Source: Paracoccaceae bacterium (GTDB lineage: Bacteria; Pseudomonadota; Alphaproteobacteria; Rhodobacterales; Rhodobacteraceae). From it: 64,000 nucleotides of DNA. Under the pieces are notes generated by a model. It ran no database searches and had not been told where the DNA came from. It saw nothing but the letters and a program-made list of their open reading frames with translations. The stretch covers positions 1 to 64,000 of the forward strand of contig JALSKC010000018.1 in assembly GCA_026989055.1 (NCBI GenBank), written 5' to 3'. This document shows positions 39,605-47,388 of this stretch, one piece after another. Position numbers and translations under genes: made by a program. Positions within the stretch are counted from its first letter, which is position 1; each line of letters begins with the position of its first letter.

Positions 39605-40777
39605 ATGCGCAAATTCGGCAGGTGGCTGGGGTGGCTGCTGGCGGGGCTGGCACTGGCGCTGGCCGCATTCTTCATCTTCGCTCCCGCCTGGGTGGAGAAA
39701 GGCCGCAACCGGGTGGTGCAGGAGGCGCCCTGGCCGGTCTCGGACAAGGCGCGTGCCCTGCACGAAAGCCTGCTGATCGGCGACTGGCACGCCGATTCGC
39801 TCCTGTGGAACCGCGACCTGAGCGAGCGCGGCAGCTACGGGCAGGTGGACATCCCCCGCCTGCAGGAGGGCAATGTCGCCATCCAGGTGTTCACCGCCGT
39901 CACCAAGAGCCCGAAAGGCCTCAACTACGAGCACAACGACCCGGACGCCTTCGACAACATCACCCTGCTTGCCTTCGGCCAGCTGTGGCCACCGCGCACC
40001 TGGACCAGCCTGCTGGAGCGAGCGCTCTACCAGGCAGAGAAGCTGCGCCGGGTGGAAGAGGAATCGCCCGACGCGCTGAAGGTGGTGCGCTCGCGCGCGG
40101 CGCTTGAAGAGGTGCTGGTGCGCCGCACACAGGGCGAGCAGGTGGTCGCCGCCATCCTGGGCCTGGAGGGCGCGCATCCGCTGGAGGGCCGGCTGGAAAA
40201 TCTCGACCTGCTGGAAGCGGCCGGCTACCGGGTGGTCGGGCTGCAGCATTTCTTCGACAACGAACTGGGCGGCACGCTGCATTCGCGCGAAAACAACGGG
40301 CTGACGGAATTCGGCCGCCAGGTGGTGGCCGAGGTGGCGCGCCGGGGCATGGTGCTGGATCTGGCCCATTCCTCCACCAGGGTGGCGCGCGAGGTGCTGG
40401 AAATCACCGACATGCCGATCATCGTCAGCCACACCGGCATCTTCGGGAAATGTCCCACCAGGCGGAACTACCCCGACGAGCTGATGAAGCAGATCGCCGC
40501 CACCGGCGGGGTGATCGGGATCGGATACTGGGAAGAGGCGGTATGCGACGACAGCCCCGCCGGAATCGCCGCCACGATCAGGGCTGCCATCGAGCTTGTG
40601 GGCGAGGATGCGGTGAGCCTCGGCTCCGATTTCGACGGTTCGGTGACAACCAGCTTCGACACCTCCGGACTGGCCGCGCTCACCCAGGCGATGCTGGATG
40701 CAGGGCTGAGCGAGGCGCAGATCCGCAAGGTCATGGGCGAGAACATGCTGCGGGTGCTGCGGGCCCGGCTGAGGTAG
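39605..40777 (+). CDS. Membrane dipeptidase (peptidase M19)
   Basis: A 390-residue dipeptidase anchored by one N-terminal helix (LGWLLAGLALALAAFFIFAP). DWHADSL holds the first zinc ligands. The Glu of LGLEGAHPLEG bridges the metals. LDLAHSS and VSHTG supply His ligands, and LGSDFDG carries the catalytic Asp. Family members hydrolyse dipeptides, including D-amino-acid ones. ATG 39605 begins the anchor helix. It follows the M3 peptidase gene by 88 bases, so the two peptidases may share a role in peptide recycling. Confidence 0.93.
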   Translation: MRKFGRWLGWLLAGLALALAAFFIFAPAWVEKGRNRVVQEAPWPVSDKARALHESLLIGDWHADSLLWNRDLSERGSYGQVDIPRLQEGNVAIQVFTAVTKSPKGLNYEHNDPDAFDNITLLAFGQLWPPRTWTSLLERALYQAEKLRRVEEESPDALKVVRSRAALEEVLVRRTQGEQVVAAILGLEGAHPLEGRLENLDLLEAAGYRVVGLQHFFDNELGGTLHSRENNGLTEFGRQVVAEVARRGMVLDLAHSSTRVAREVLEITDMPIIVSHTGIFGKCPTRRNYPDELMKQIAATGGVIGIGYWEEAVCDDSPAGIAATIRAAIELVGEDAVSLGSDFDGSVTTSFDTSGLAALTQAMLDAGLSEAQIRKVMGENMLRVLRARLR

Positions 40778-40834
40778 GGGAATCCCTGCTCCGGGCCGGC
40801 TTGACGGCCTCGCCCCACGGCATATCCTGTTACC

Positions 40835-41731
40835 ATGAAACGGATTTCTGCCCCGACCGCCACCACGGCGTTGCCGATGATCCTCGCCGCCTGCGCTGCC
40901 CCGCCCCCCGGCCCGGCGCCAGGTGACGTCAATACCCCGGCCGGATACGCCGACGGCACCAGGACCGTCGCCACCCCCTACCTGCAGTTCACCGCCACCG
41001 GCAAGGGCGTGGTCACCGACAGTTCCGGCAACATCTCGGCCGCCGATGTCACCGCCACCATCCGCACCCGCATCACCCGGGACGTGATCTGGGTGATGGA
41101 GCCCACCGGCATGTGGCAGAGCCAGTACTGGAATACCGGCACGAATTCATGGATCGGCTGGTCTGCCGACAGCTACCTGGTCAAGGAAACCGCCGACGGC
41201 CAGGCCCGGCTGATCGCCTATGTGATGGGGGCGCAGGGCACCTCTGCCGGCAATCAGGACAGCTACATCATCATGGGCCTGCCGACGCGCCCGAGCGCCG
41301 TCGGTGCCCTGAGCGGCAGCGCCAGCTACAGCGGCCCGGCACGGCTGGCGGTGCATTACGCCGACGGCGCGGGCGGCTACGGCAATGCCACCGGCACGGC
41401 GAACCTGAACGTGAGCTTCATGCCGGGCGGCACCTCGACGCTGCAGGGCACGATGACCTTCAACCCGGCCGGTGCCGACAGCCCGGCCCATGCGATCGCG
41501 CCGGGCACGACGATCACCATCGACCCGGCCACGATCAGCGGCAACGGATTTGCCACCACGCTTTCGCCGAACCCGGCCGACATCGGCCTGTCCTCGGTTG
41601 GCGCAACCGACATGAGCGGGCAGTTCTACGGCCCGACCGCCGGCATTGTCGGCGCCACCTTCAACGGCACCGGCACCGCCGCCGACGGCACCACGCCGGC
41701 GGTGTTCCACGGCGGGCTGCTGGCCGACTGA
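40835..41731 (+). CDS. TbpB-like lipoprotein
   Basis: A 298-residue putative outer-membrane lipoprotein. The lipobox LAAC places the lipid cysteine at residue 20. Beyond it are strand-rich segments with SGSASYSGPARLAVHYADG and a C-terminal ATDMSGQFYGPTAGIVGATFNG, the kind of beta-barrel lobe found in transferrin-binding-protein-B-type or Slam-dependent surface lipoproteins. There is no TonB receptor or Slam gene beside it. The identification rests on motif shape only, so function is open: it may bind metal-carrier proteins or haem. Confidence 0.65.
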   Translation: MKRISAPTATTALPMILAACAAPPPGPAPGDVNTPAGYADGTRTVATPYLQFTATGKGVVTDSSGNISAADVTATIRTRITRDVIWVMEPTGMWQSQYWNTGTNSWIGWSADSYLVKETADGQARLIAYVMGAQGTSAGNQDSYIIMGLPTRPSAVGALSGSASYSGPARLAVHYADGAGGYGNATGTANLNVSFMPGGTSTLQGTMTFNPAGADSPAHAIAPGTTITIDPATISGNGFATTLSPNPADIGLSSVGATDMSGQFYGPTAGIVGATFNGTGTAADGTTPAVFHGGLLAD

Positions 41732-41775
41732 TCAGGCCGCCCCGGCCACAACCGGGGGCGGCCGGGGGCGTTTGC

Positions 41776-42111
41776 TCAATCGTCCTTCCCGGCCGCCTCG
41801 CCCCATTTTCCCCAGGGGAACGGCCGTGCCTCGCTGGCGGCGGACTGGAACAGCGCCACATCATGCAGCCAGCGCCCCAGGCCGGTGCCGAATTCGGCCA
41901 GGCCGTCGTTCTTCCTGCCGGCAAGCAGCATCCACAGGAACTGCACCACCGCCACCAGCAGAAGCACGGTTTCGGCAATGGCGAAGAAAACCGCGAATGC
42001 CAGCATCCACAGCCCGCGCATCCAGACATCGCGCCGGCCGCGAAAGATGTTCTCGCCCGTTGCGGAGCCGTCGCCCCGTTCCGGCCCGACGGGCCGGCTG
42101 TCGCTGTTCAT
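41776..42111 (-). CDS. DUF4389-type membrane protein
   Basis: A 111-residue protein with one or two transmembrane segments (LWMLAFAVFFAIAETVLLLV, AVVQFLWMLLAG) and a polar tail containing RPFPWGKWGEAAG. The pattern fits DUF4389 proteins. The start at MNSDSRP is preferred, since upstream frames overlap the next gene. Function is unknown. It is paired with the host-attachment-type gene on the same strand 41 bases upstream. Confidence 0.75.
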   Translation of the reverse strand: MNSDSRPVGPERGDGSATGENIFRGRRDVWMRGLWMLAFAVFFAIAETVLLLVAVVQFLWMLLAGRKNDGLAEFGTGLGRWLHDVALFQSAASEARPFPWGKWGEAAGKDD

Positions 42112-42152
42112 GGCTGATCTCCTCCGGTCTCGTTTCGCGCTCAGAATCCCGC

Positions 42153-42599
42153 TCAGAAAAGGATATGCTCCTCGAAATGCTTCGGCAGGGCCCGGAGCGG
42201 CACCTTCAGCAGATCCTTGTCCATCTCCACCTGCGCATGTGCGCGCATCGGCGCGGGCAGCAGAGCGCGGAGCAACCCGAGCAGCTTCGGCTCGGCGCTG
42301 ATCACCAGCCGGTCGAAGCCGTGCCGGTTCCACAGCGATTCCGCCGTTTCCGCGACCTGCCGGGCGAAAAGCTCGCGCCGCCGCTCCTCTTCGCCGCTGC
42401 GCGGATCCATCGCGTGGCGCGCCATCCCCGGTGCCGCGCGCGAACGCCCCGGACCGTCGGCAAATTCCACCTCCGGCCCGACCAGACGTTCCGCTTCGAG
42501 CGTCCGCAGTTCCGTCAGCCCCTTGCCGATTCCCGAATTCCGCAGGAAACGCGCCTTCCCGTCATTGGCCAGGATCACCAGCGTCTGCTTCGGTTTCAT
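42153..42599 (-). CDS. Host-attachment-type protein
   Basis: A 148-residue protein of the Host_attach/AttH-like family (baeRF-type release-factor-like fold). It opens MKPKQTLVILANDGKARFL and includes ARHAMDPRSGEEERRRELFARQ and LVISAEPKLLGLLRALL. Originally linked to plant attachment in Agrobacterium, the family is broadly distributed and may act in RNA or ribosome processes. The ATG at 42599 fits family length. The real function here is unknown. Confidence 0.8.
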   Translation of the reverse strand: MKPKQTLVILANDGKARFLRNSGIGKGLTELRTLEAERLVGPEVEFADGPGRSRAAPGMARHAMDPRSGEEERRRELFARQVAETAESLWNRHGFDRLVISAEPKLLGLLRALLPAPMRAHAQVEMDKDLLKVPLRALPKHFEEHILF

Positions 42600-42640
42600 C
42601 GCCGTTCTCCTTGTCCGCTCCCTTGCCGTTTGTCCGTTTC

Positions 42641-42667
42641 TGCCCGTTCTGCCTTGCCCGTTCTGCC
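42641..42667. repeat. 14-bp-period tandem duplication
   Basis: TGCCCGTTCTGCC occurs twice with a 14-base period, in the leader upstream of the host-attachment-type gene. Confidence 0.85.
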
Positions 42668-42817
42668 CGCCGCGCCCGCTCCCGGGAGCAGGCTGCCACG
42701 GCGGGCCGCCCCTTTCCTTGATCTGGGGCAAGCGCGGCCGTTTTGAAGCCCCGGCCCGAGAAGACCGCAGGAAGTTCCGGCAGTTCCGGAAAAGAGCGGC
42801 CCCATGCCGCCGGTCCG

Positions 42818-43714
42818 TCAGGCGCCGGCCAGAAGCCCCTTCTTCGCGGCCAGCTCCTGCATCCGCTTCTGCAGCTTCTCGAAGGCGCGCACCTCGATCT
42901 GGCGGATCCGCTCGCGGCTGACACCATACTGCTCGGAGAGCGTTTCCAGCGTCACCGGCTGGTCCCTGAGCCGGCGCTGGGCGAGGATGTCCTTCTCGCG
43001 CTCGTTGAGCACCTCCATCGCCTCGGCCAGCAGCTCGCGGCGGGTTTCCAGCTCATCGCGCTCCTCGTAGCGGGCCGCCTGGTCGGCAGTTTCGTCTTCC
43101 AGCCAGTCCTGCCACTGGGTCGAGCTGTCGCCATCGGTACCGACCATCACGTTGAGCGAGGCATCGCCCCCCGAAAGGCGGCGGTTCATCGAGATCACCT
43201 CGTCCTCGCTCACCCCCAGATCGGTGGCGATCTGCTTCACCTTGTCGGGGTGCAGGTCGCCCTCTTCCAGCGCGCCGATGCGCGCCTTGGCCTTGCGCAG
43301 GTTGAAGAACAGCTTCTTCTGGGCGCTGGTGGTGCCCAGCTTGACCAGCGACCACGAGCGCAGGATGTATTCCTGGATCGCGGCGCGGATCCACCACATG
43401 GCATAGGTCGCCAGGCGGAACCCCTTTTCGGGATCGAACCGCTTGACCGCCTGCATCAGCCCGACATTGGCCTCCGAGATCACCTCGGCCTGGGGCAGGC
43501 CGTAGCCGCGATAGCCCATGGCGATCTTGGCCGCCAGCCGCAGGTGGCTGGTGACAAGCTTGTGCGCGGCCGAGGTATCGCCGTGATCGACCCATCGCTT
43601 GGCCAGCATGTATTCTTCCTCCGGCTCCAGCATCGGAAACTTGCGGATCTCCTGCAGATACCGGTTGAGACCCTGTTCCGGGCTTGGCGCCGGAAGGTTG
43701 CTGAAATTGCCCAC
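42818..43714 (-). CDS. rpoH: RNA polymerase sigma-32 factor RpoH
   Basis: A 298-residue heat-shock sigma factor. EPEEEYMLAKRWVDHGD and HLRLAAKIAMGYRGYGLP mark region 2. RLATYAMWWIRAAIQEYIL is region 2.4 with the RpoH signature QKKLFFNLRKAKARI. Region 4 ends with LSEQYGVSRERIRQIEVRAFEKLQ. The chosen start is GTG 43714, giving a normal N-terminus (FSNLPAPSPEQGLNRYL); an upstream ATG adds non-conserved residues. A sigma-32-like promoter lies 48 bases upstream. Confidence 0.94.
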   Translation of the reverse strand: MGNFSNLPAPSPEQGLNRYLQEIRKFPMLEPEEEYMLAKRWVDHGDTSAAHKLVTSHLRLAAKIAMGYRGYGLPQAEVISEANVGLMQAVKRFDPEKGFRLATYAMWWIRAAIQEYILRSWSLVKLGTTSAQKKLFFNLRKAKARIGALEEGDLHPDKVKQIATDLGVSEDEVISMNRRLSGGDASLNVMVGTDGDSSTQWQDWLEDETADQAARYEERDELETRRELLAEAMEVLNEREKDILAQRRLRDQPVTLETLSEQYGVSRERIRQIEVRAFEKLQKRMQELAAKKGLLAGA

Positions 43715-43761
43715 GAAAGCTTTATCCCTCTCCTCGCCTCGACATATCGGGGCCGGTATCC

Positions 43762-43790
43762 GATATGGCAGTCGGAATCCGGTTTTCAAG
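43762..43790 (-). promoter_or_regulatory. Sigma-32-like promoter of rpoH
   Basis: On the minus strand, CTTGAAA is followed after 15 bases by CCATATC. The -35 element matches the RpoH consensus exactly. The -10 element starts 48 bases before the rpoH GTG, suggesting autogenous heat induction. Confidence 0.65.
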
Positions 43791-43958
43791 CCCGGCTAGC
43801 GGCAATATCTTACCATAATGATAAGAAATTGCCACGACCGGCGGGGAATTGCTTCAGTTCACCGCGCCGGGGGCAGCGCCACCAGCCTGCACCCCGCCGT
43901 CCGGCAACCGGTCCAGCCCCCGACCGGGAAACACCGGGAACACCCCCGGCCAGAAACA

Positions 43959-44354
43959 TCAGCCCGCCGCCACGGCCCGCCTGCCCGACCGCCAGCCGAA
44001 AAACACCAGCAGGGGCACGGCGAAAAACACCGCCCATTGCGGCATCTGGCTCAGGTTGTCCAGCCGGCTCAGCCCGTAAAAGACGAACAGCACCGCGAAA
44101 CTGAAATACTGCACCCCCACGATCAGCGCTCCGGCCTCCCCCCGCGGGCGTCCCAGCCCGGCCCCCAGCAGAACCAGGCTGTTGATGATCAGAATGGCGC
44201 TGATGGCATGCCAGATCACCGAAAAGATCGCCTTGAAATAATCCGACAGCCCGCTTTGCAGCACCGGGGCATGAACCTCCGGCCCGCCGCCGAACACATG
44301 GGCCAGCACCGTCAGCCCCGACAACCCCGCCGCCCCAAGGTACCAGTAATTCAT
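43959..44354 (-). CDS. Four-helix membrane protein, TetR partner
   Basis: A 131-residue membrane protein with about four transmembrane segments (YWYLGAAGLSGLTVLAHVFGG; AIFSVIWHAISAILIINSLVLLGA; LIVGVQYFSFAVLFVFYGL; AVFFAVPLLVFFGW; each quoted partly). I do not recognise the family. It is divergent from a TetR-type gene, and one of two near-identical operators lies 24 bases upstream of its start. That strongly suggests this gene is the regulator's target. Confidence 0.72.
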   Translation of the reverse strand: MNYWYLGAAGLSGLTVLAHVFGGGPEVHAPVLQSGLSDYFKAIFSVIWHAISAILIINSLVLLGAGLGRPRGEAGALIVGVQYFSFAVLFVFYGLSRLDNLSQMPQWAVFFAVPLLVFFGWRSGRRAVAAG

Positions 44355-44377
44355 CCCTGTCCTCCGAATCCGCTTTC

Positions 44378-44393
44378 CATACGCCAGCGTATG
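44378..44393. promoter_or_regulatory. Predicted TetR operator 1
   Basis: CATACGC-CA-GCGTATG, a perfect inverted repeat with 7-bp arms, near the start of the minus-strand membrane-protein gene. Confidence 0.75.
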
Positions 44394-44416
44394 TAAACCC
44401 GTCGGTTGCACATGTC

Positions 44417-44432
44417 CATACGCTATCGTATG
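44417..44432. promoter_or_regulatory. Predicted TetR operator 2
   Basis: CATACG-CTAT-CGTATG, a perfect inverted repeat sharing the outer CATACG/CGTATG with operator 1. Its centre is 39 bases from that of operator 1. It ends eight bases before the TetR start codon, so it would also allow autorepression. Confidence 0.75.
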
Positions 44433-44440
44433 GTCTGGCC

Positions 44441-45025
44441 ATGAAGAAGCCCCGCCTCAGCAAGACCGACTGGATCACCGCCGCCTTCCGCGCCCTGACC
44501 CGGGGCGGCCCCCAGGCGATCCGGGCCGAGCCCATCGCCCGGGACCTGGGGGTCTCCAAGGGCTCGTTCTACTGGCATTTCAAGGACGTGGCAGACCTGA
44601 AACGGGCCATGATCGACCATTGGCAAAGCGCCGCCACCGACATGGTGATCCGGGGGCTGGAAGAACGCGACGCGGCGCCGCGGGCGCGGCTGGAACAACT
44701 CCTGCAGCTGGCCGCCTCGGACCGGGACCGGGCCTATGGCGGCGACCTGGCCGAGGCGGCGATCCGCGACTGGGCCCGCTACGACCCCCCGGTCAAGGCG
44801 GCGCTGCGCCGGATCGACCGGCGGCGGCTGGACTATGTGGCCGCCCTGCTGCGCGATTGCGGACAGGGGCCCGAACAGGCCCGGACCAACGCCGACATTC
44901 TCTACGGGGCCCTGGGCGGGCTGAAACAGCTGTCCTATCTCGAACAGGTGAACCCGCCGGCGGCGCTGCAACAGCTGCTGGACATGATGTTGCCCCCGGA
45001 AACGGAGGATGAGGATATCGGATGA
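44441..45025 (+). CDS. TetR-family regulator
   Basis: A 194-residue repressor-type protein. The N-terminal helix-turn-helix covers AFRALTRGGPQAIRAEPIARDLGVSKGSFYWHFKDVADLKRAM, broken here for length, around residues 15-58. The remainder is a helical ligand domain with AAIRDWARYDPPVKAALRRID. Two operators sit in the 86-base gap to the divergent membrane-protein gene. Its stop codon precedes the RluA-type gene end by less than five bases, a tight convergent arrangement. Confidence 0.88.
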   Translation: MKKPRLSKTDWITAAFRALTRGGPQAIRAEPIARDLGVSKGSFYWHFKDVADLKRAMIDHWQSAATDMVIRGLEERDAAPRARLEQLLQLAASDRDRAYGGDLAEAAIRDWARYDPPVKAALRRIDRRRLDYVAALLRDCGQGPEQARTNADILYGALGGLKQLSYLEQVNPPAALQQLLDMMLPPETEDEDIG

Positions 45026-46051
45026 TCAGCCCTCCAGCGCCTCGATCAGGGCGGCCATGTCTGCGGGCATCGGGGTCTCGAAGCGCAGCTCCGCACCGCC
45101 GACCGGGTGCCTGAACCCCAGAACGCCGGCATGCAGCGCCTGGCGCGCAAAGCCGTTCAGCGCGGCCTGCCCCGCCGCCGAAAGCGCCCCGGCCCGCACC
45201 CGCCGCCGCCCGCCATAGACCGGATCTCCGACAAGGGCGTGCCCGGCATGGGCCATGTGCACCCTGATCTGATGCGTGCGCCCGGTTTCCAGCCGGCATT
45301 CCACCAGCGCCAGCGCTTCCGGCATGCCGAAACGCCGGAGCACCCGCACCCGCGTCAGCGCGTGGCGGCCACCGGAGAACAGCACCGCCTGGCGCTGGCG
45401 GTCATGCTTGTGGCGGGCCAGATGCGTGGTGATCCTGATCACCCCTCCGCCCTCGAAGCTCACGCCCCGCACCCCGCGCAGACGCGGATCAGCCGCATCG
45501 GGCACCCCGTGCACCAGCGCCAGATATCTGCGCTCGACCGTGTGGCGCTCGAACTGCGCCGCCAGCCCGTGATGCGCCGCATCCGACTTGGCGACCACCA
45601 GCAGGCCGCTGGTATCCTTGTCGATCCGGTGCACGATTCCCGGGCGCGCCTGCCCGCCCACTCCGGAAAGTGCGTCACCGCAATGGTGCAGCAGCGCGTT
45701 CACCAGCGTGCCCGAAGGCGTTCCGGGCGCCGGGTGCACCACCATGCCGGCAGGCTTGTTCACCACCAGAAGATCCGCATCTTCCCAGATCACGTCCAGC
45801 GCGATCTCCTCGGGGCCGATCCTGCTTTCGGCCGGCGGCGGCACGCGGATCACGTAAACCTCGCCGGCGGCAACGCGCGCCTTCCGGTCCGTGACCGGCA
45901 CACCCTCGCGCAGCACCGCGCCTTCGGCGATCAGCCGGGCAAGGCGCGCACGCGACAGCGCCGCTGCCTCTGGCACGTCGCGCGCCAGTGCCTTATCAAG
46001 GCGCGCGGGCGGATCCTCCCCGATCGTGACCACAAGCTCCGAGGCCGGCAT
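45026..46051 (-). CDS. RluA-family 23S rRNA pseudouridine synthase
   Basis: A 341-residue RluC/RluD-type enzyme. An S4 domain lies at residues 15-75 (ARLDKALARDVPEAAALSRARL). The catalytic HRIDKDTSGLLVV has Asp144. LETGRTHQIRVHMAHAGHALVGDP completes the fold, broken here for length. Start ATG 46051 is preferred; a longer upstream frame is antisense to DUF6476. The start codon overlaps the divergent DUF6476 start inside a single CATG. RluD-type specificity is likely but not certain. Confidence 0.92.
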   Translation of the reverse strand: MPASELVVTIGEDPPARLDKALARDVPEAAALSRARLARLIAEGAVLREGVPVTDRKARVAAGEVYVIRVPPPAESRIGPEEIALDVIWEDADLLVVNKPAGMVVHPAPGTPSGTLVNALLHHCGDALSGVGGQARPGIVHRIDKDTSGLLVVAKSDAAHHGLAAQFERHTVERRYLALVHGVPDAADPRLRGVRGVSFEGGGVIRITTHLARHKHDRQRQAVLFSGGRHALTRVRVLRRFGMPEALALVECRLETGRTHQIRVHMAHAGHALVGDPVYGGRRRVRAGALSAAGQAALNGFARQALHAGVLGFRHPVGGAELRFETPMPADMAALIEALEG

Positions 46052-46376
46052 GGGCGATACTCCGACAGACGAACCGGCAGGAAGCGCGACCCTGCGCGGC
46101 GACCTGCGCTTCCTGCGCATTCTCGTCACCGTTCTGACGGCGACGATGATCATCGGCCTTCTAGCGATCGTCGCGATGCTTGTCATCCGTTTCACCGCCG
46201 AGCCGGCGCCGCCCGGCCTGCCCGACAGCATCGCCCTGCCGGAGGGGACCAGCGCCATCGCCTTCACCCGCGGCCCGGGCTGGTATGCGGTCGTCACCGG
46301 CGACAACCGGATCCTGATCTTTGATGCCGGCAGCGGAACGCTGCGCCAGACCATCGCCCTCGACCTGCCGGAGTGA
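46050..46376 (+). CDS. DUF6476-type membrane protein
   Basis: A 108-residue protein. It has one transmembrane helix (ILVTVLTATMIIGLLAIVAMLVI, about residues 24-46) and then a small periplasmic beta-type domain with AIAFTRGPGWYAVVTGDNRILIFD. It matches short inner-membrane proteins catalogued as DUF6476. The start codon is in the same CATG as the RluA gene start on the other strand. Function unknown. Confidence 0.78.
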   Translation: MGDTPTDEPAGSATLRGDLRFLRILVTVLTATMIIGLLAIVAMLVIRFTAEPAPPGLPDSIALPEGTSAIAFTRGPGWYAVVTGDNRILIFDAGSGTLRQTIALDLPE

Positions 46377-46430
46377 GCGGGATCAGAGCGGACGGGAAGC
46401 GGAGCGCGCGGGGATCAAAGCGCGCGGAGA

Positions 46431-46458
46431 GCCGATGCGAAGGGGCCGATGCGAAGGG
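46431..46458. repeat. 14-bp tandem duplication
   Basis: Two perfect copies of GCCGATGCGAAGGG lie between the DUF6476 gene and tRNA-His. Confidence 0.92.
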
Positions 46459-46511
46459 CGGGCCACGCCGCCCCGATGGCCCGCCGCCGGACAGACGCCG
46501 CCGGACCGGCC

Positions 46512-46550
46512 TCGCCAGGTGAAATCGCCAGGTGAGATCGCCAGGTGAGG
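46512..46550. repeat. 13-bp repeat, three copies, adjoining tRNA-His
   Basis: TCGCCAGGTGAAA is followed by two near-identical copies (TCGCCAGGTGAGA, TCGCCAGGTGAGG). The third ends exactly at the 3' CCA end of the tRNA-His gene at 46551. Confidence 0.9.
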
Positions 46551-46627
46551 TGGTACCGCCTCCCCGGCTCGAACGGGGGACCTCTGGATCCACAATCCAG
46601 CGCTCTGACCAGCTGAGCTAAGGCGGC
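46551..46627 (-). tRNA. tRNA-His (GTG)
   Basis: A full cloverleaf on the minus strand. The 7-bp acceptor stem has a G1-U72 wobble. The anticodon stem CTGGA/TCCAG encloses TTGTGGA with anticodon GTG. T-arm CCCCG/CGGGG carries TTCGAGC, and CCA is encoded. No G-1 is present and position 73 is A, the form known for alphaproteobacteria. It lies immediately next to a 13-bp tandem repeat. Confidence 0.93.
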
Positions 46628-46820
46628 ACTGGGGCGGGATTTACCCCCCGCCCCGACCGATTGCAAGAGCACCGGCCCGGGAGGCGGGAAAATTCCGCCG
46701 CCACGGCAATGGCTGCCAGCGCACGAAAGCCGCCTGCCTCCCTGCCCGTGCCCCCGGCCTCCCCTTGCCTGTCCGCTCCCGAAAGGCTAGGTCGGCCGGG
46801 AAGGAGGCGGAAAAGGACAC

Positions 46821-47012
46821 ATGGGTATCGACAAGGAAAGCGATATCGCGGCGAACCTTCAGATCGGGCCGACGACGCTGGGCATGGTGCGTATCTACAT
46901 CGAGGGCGGCGGCGTCGAACTGCCGCTCGACTTCGAGCCCGACGAGGCCCGCGAGATCGCAGAGGAAATCCTGGCCGCCGCGGCGCGCGCCGAGACGATC
47001 GCCCGCCGATGA
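46821..47012 (+). CDS. DUF6324 family protein
   Basis: A 63-residue protein with the pattern NLQIGPTTLGMVRIYIEGGGVELPLDFEPDEAREIAEEI, quoted in two parts here by the hinge at GGG. It matches the short DUF6324 proteins of Rhodobacteraceae, with strand-rich first half and an acidic C-terminal helix. Function unknown. It stands alone between tRNA-His and a membrane-protein gene. Confidence 0.8.
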   Translation: MGIDKESDIAANLQIGPTTLGMVRIYIEGGGVELPLDFEPDEAREIAEEILAAAARAETIARR

Positions 47013-47388
47013 GTTCGCCGGCGGCGGCGCACCGCACCCGGCACCTCCCGCCCCCTCTCCCCGCCCGCCACCTTCCGCGGGGCCGGCAACGCATTGCCGC
47101 AAAGGCAGGAGCGAAGCGCGGGCAGAGGCGGACGCAGGAAGACGGGCAGTGGAAAGGCGGTTTTCCCGAAAGGCCGCGGCACCCTTCTCCGCAGCCTCGC
47201 CCCGCACCCTCTTGCCCCGGCCTCTTGCCCCGGAACGACGGGCGCACTACCTAGGGGAGCGGCGGGCACTGCCCTTTCCGTGGCCCGGGGCGTATTCCGG
47301 TGGCCTTACACAATTCCGAGGGAGCCGGCTCTGTCCGGATCGTGGTCCGGTTACCTGGCGCCCACCTGTTCAGACAGGTCCTCGGGAA
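47013..47388. other. Intergenic region after the DUF6324 gene
   Basis: 376 bases with no supported gene. Competing GC-rich frames on both strands cancel out. A perfect inverted repeat, ACCTGT-TCAG-ACAGGT, sits at 47364-47379, ten bases past the end of the converging membrane-protein gene. It has no T-tract. Confidence 0.6.
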
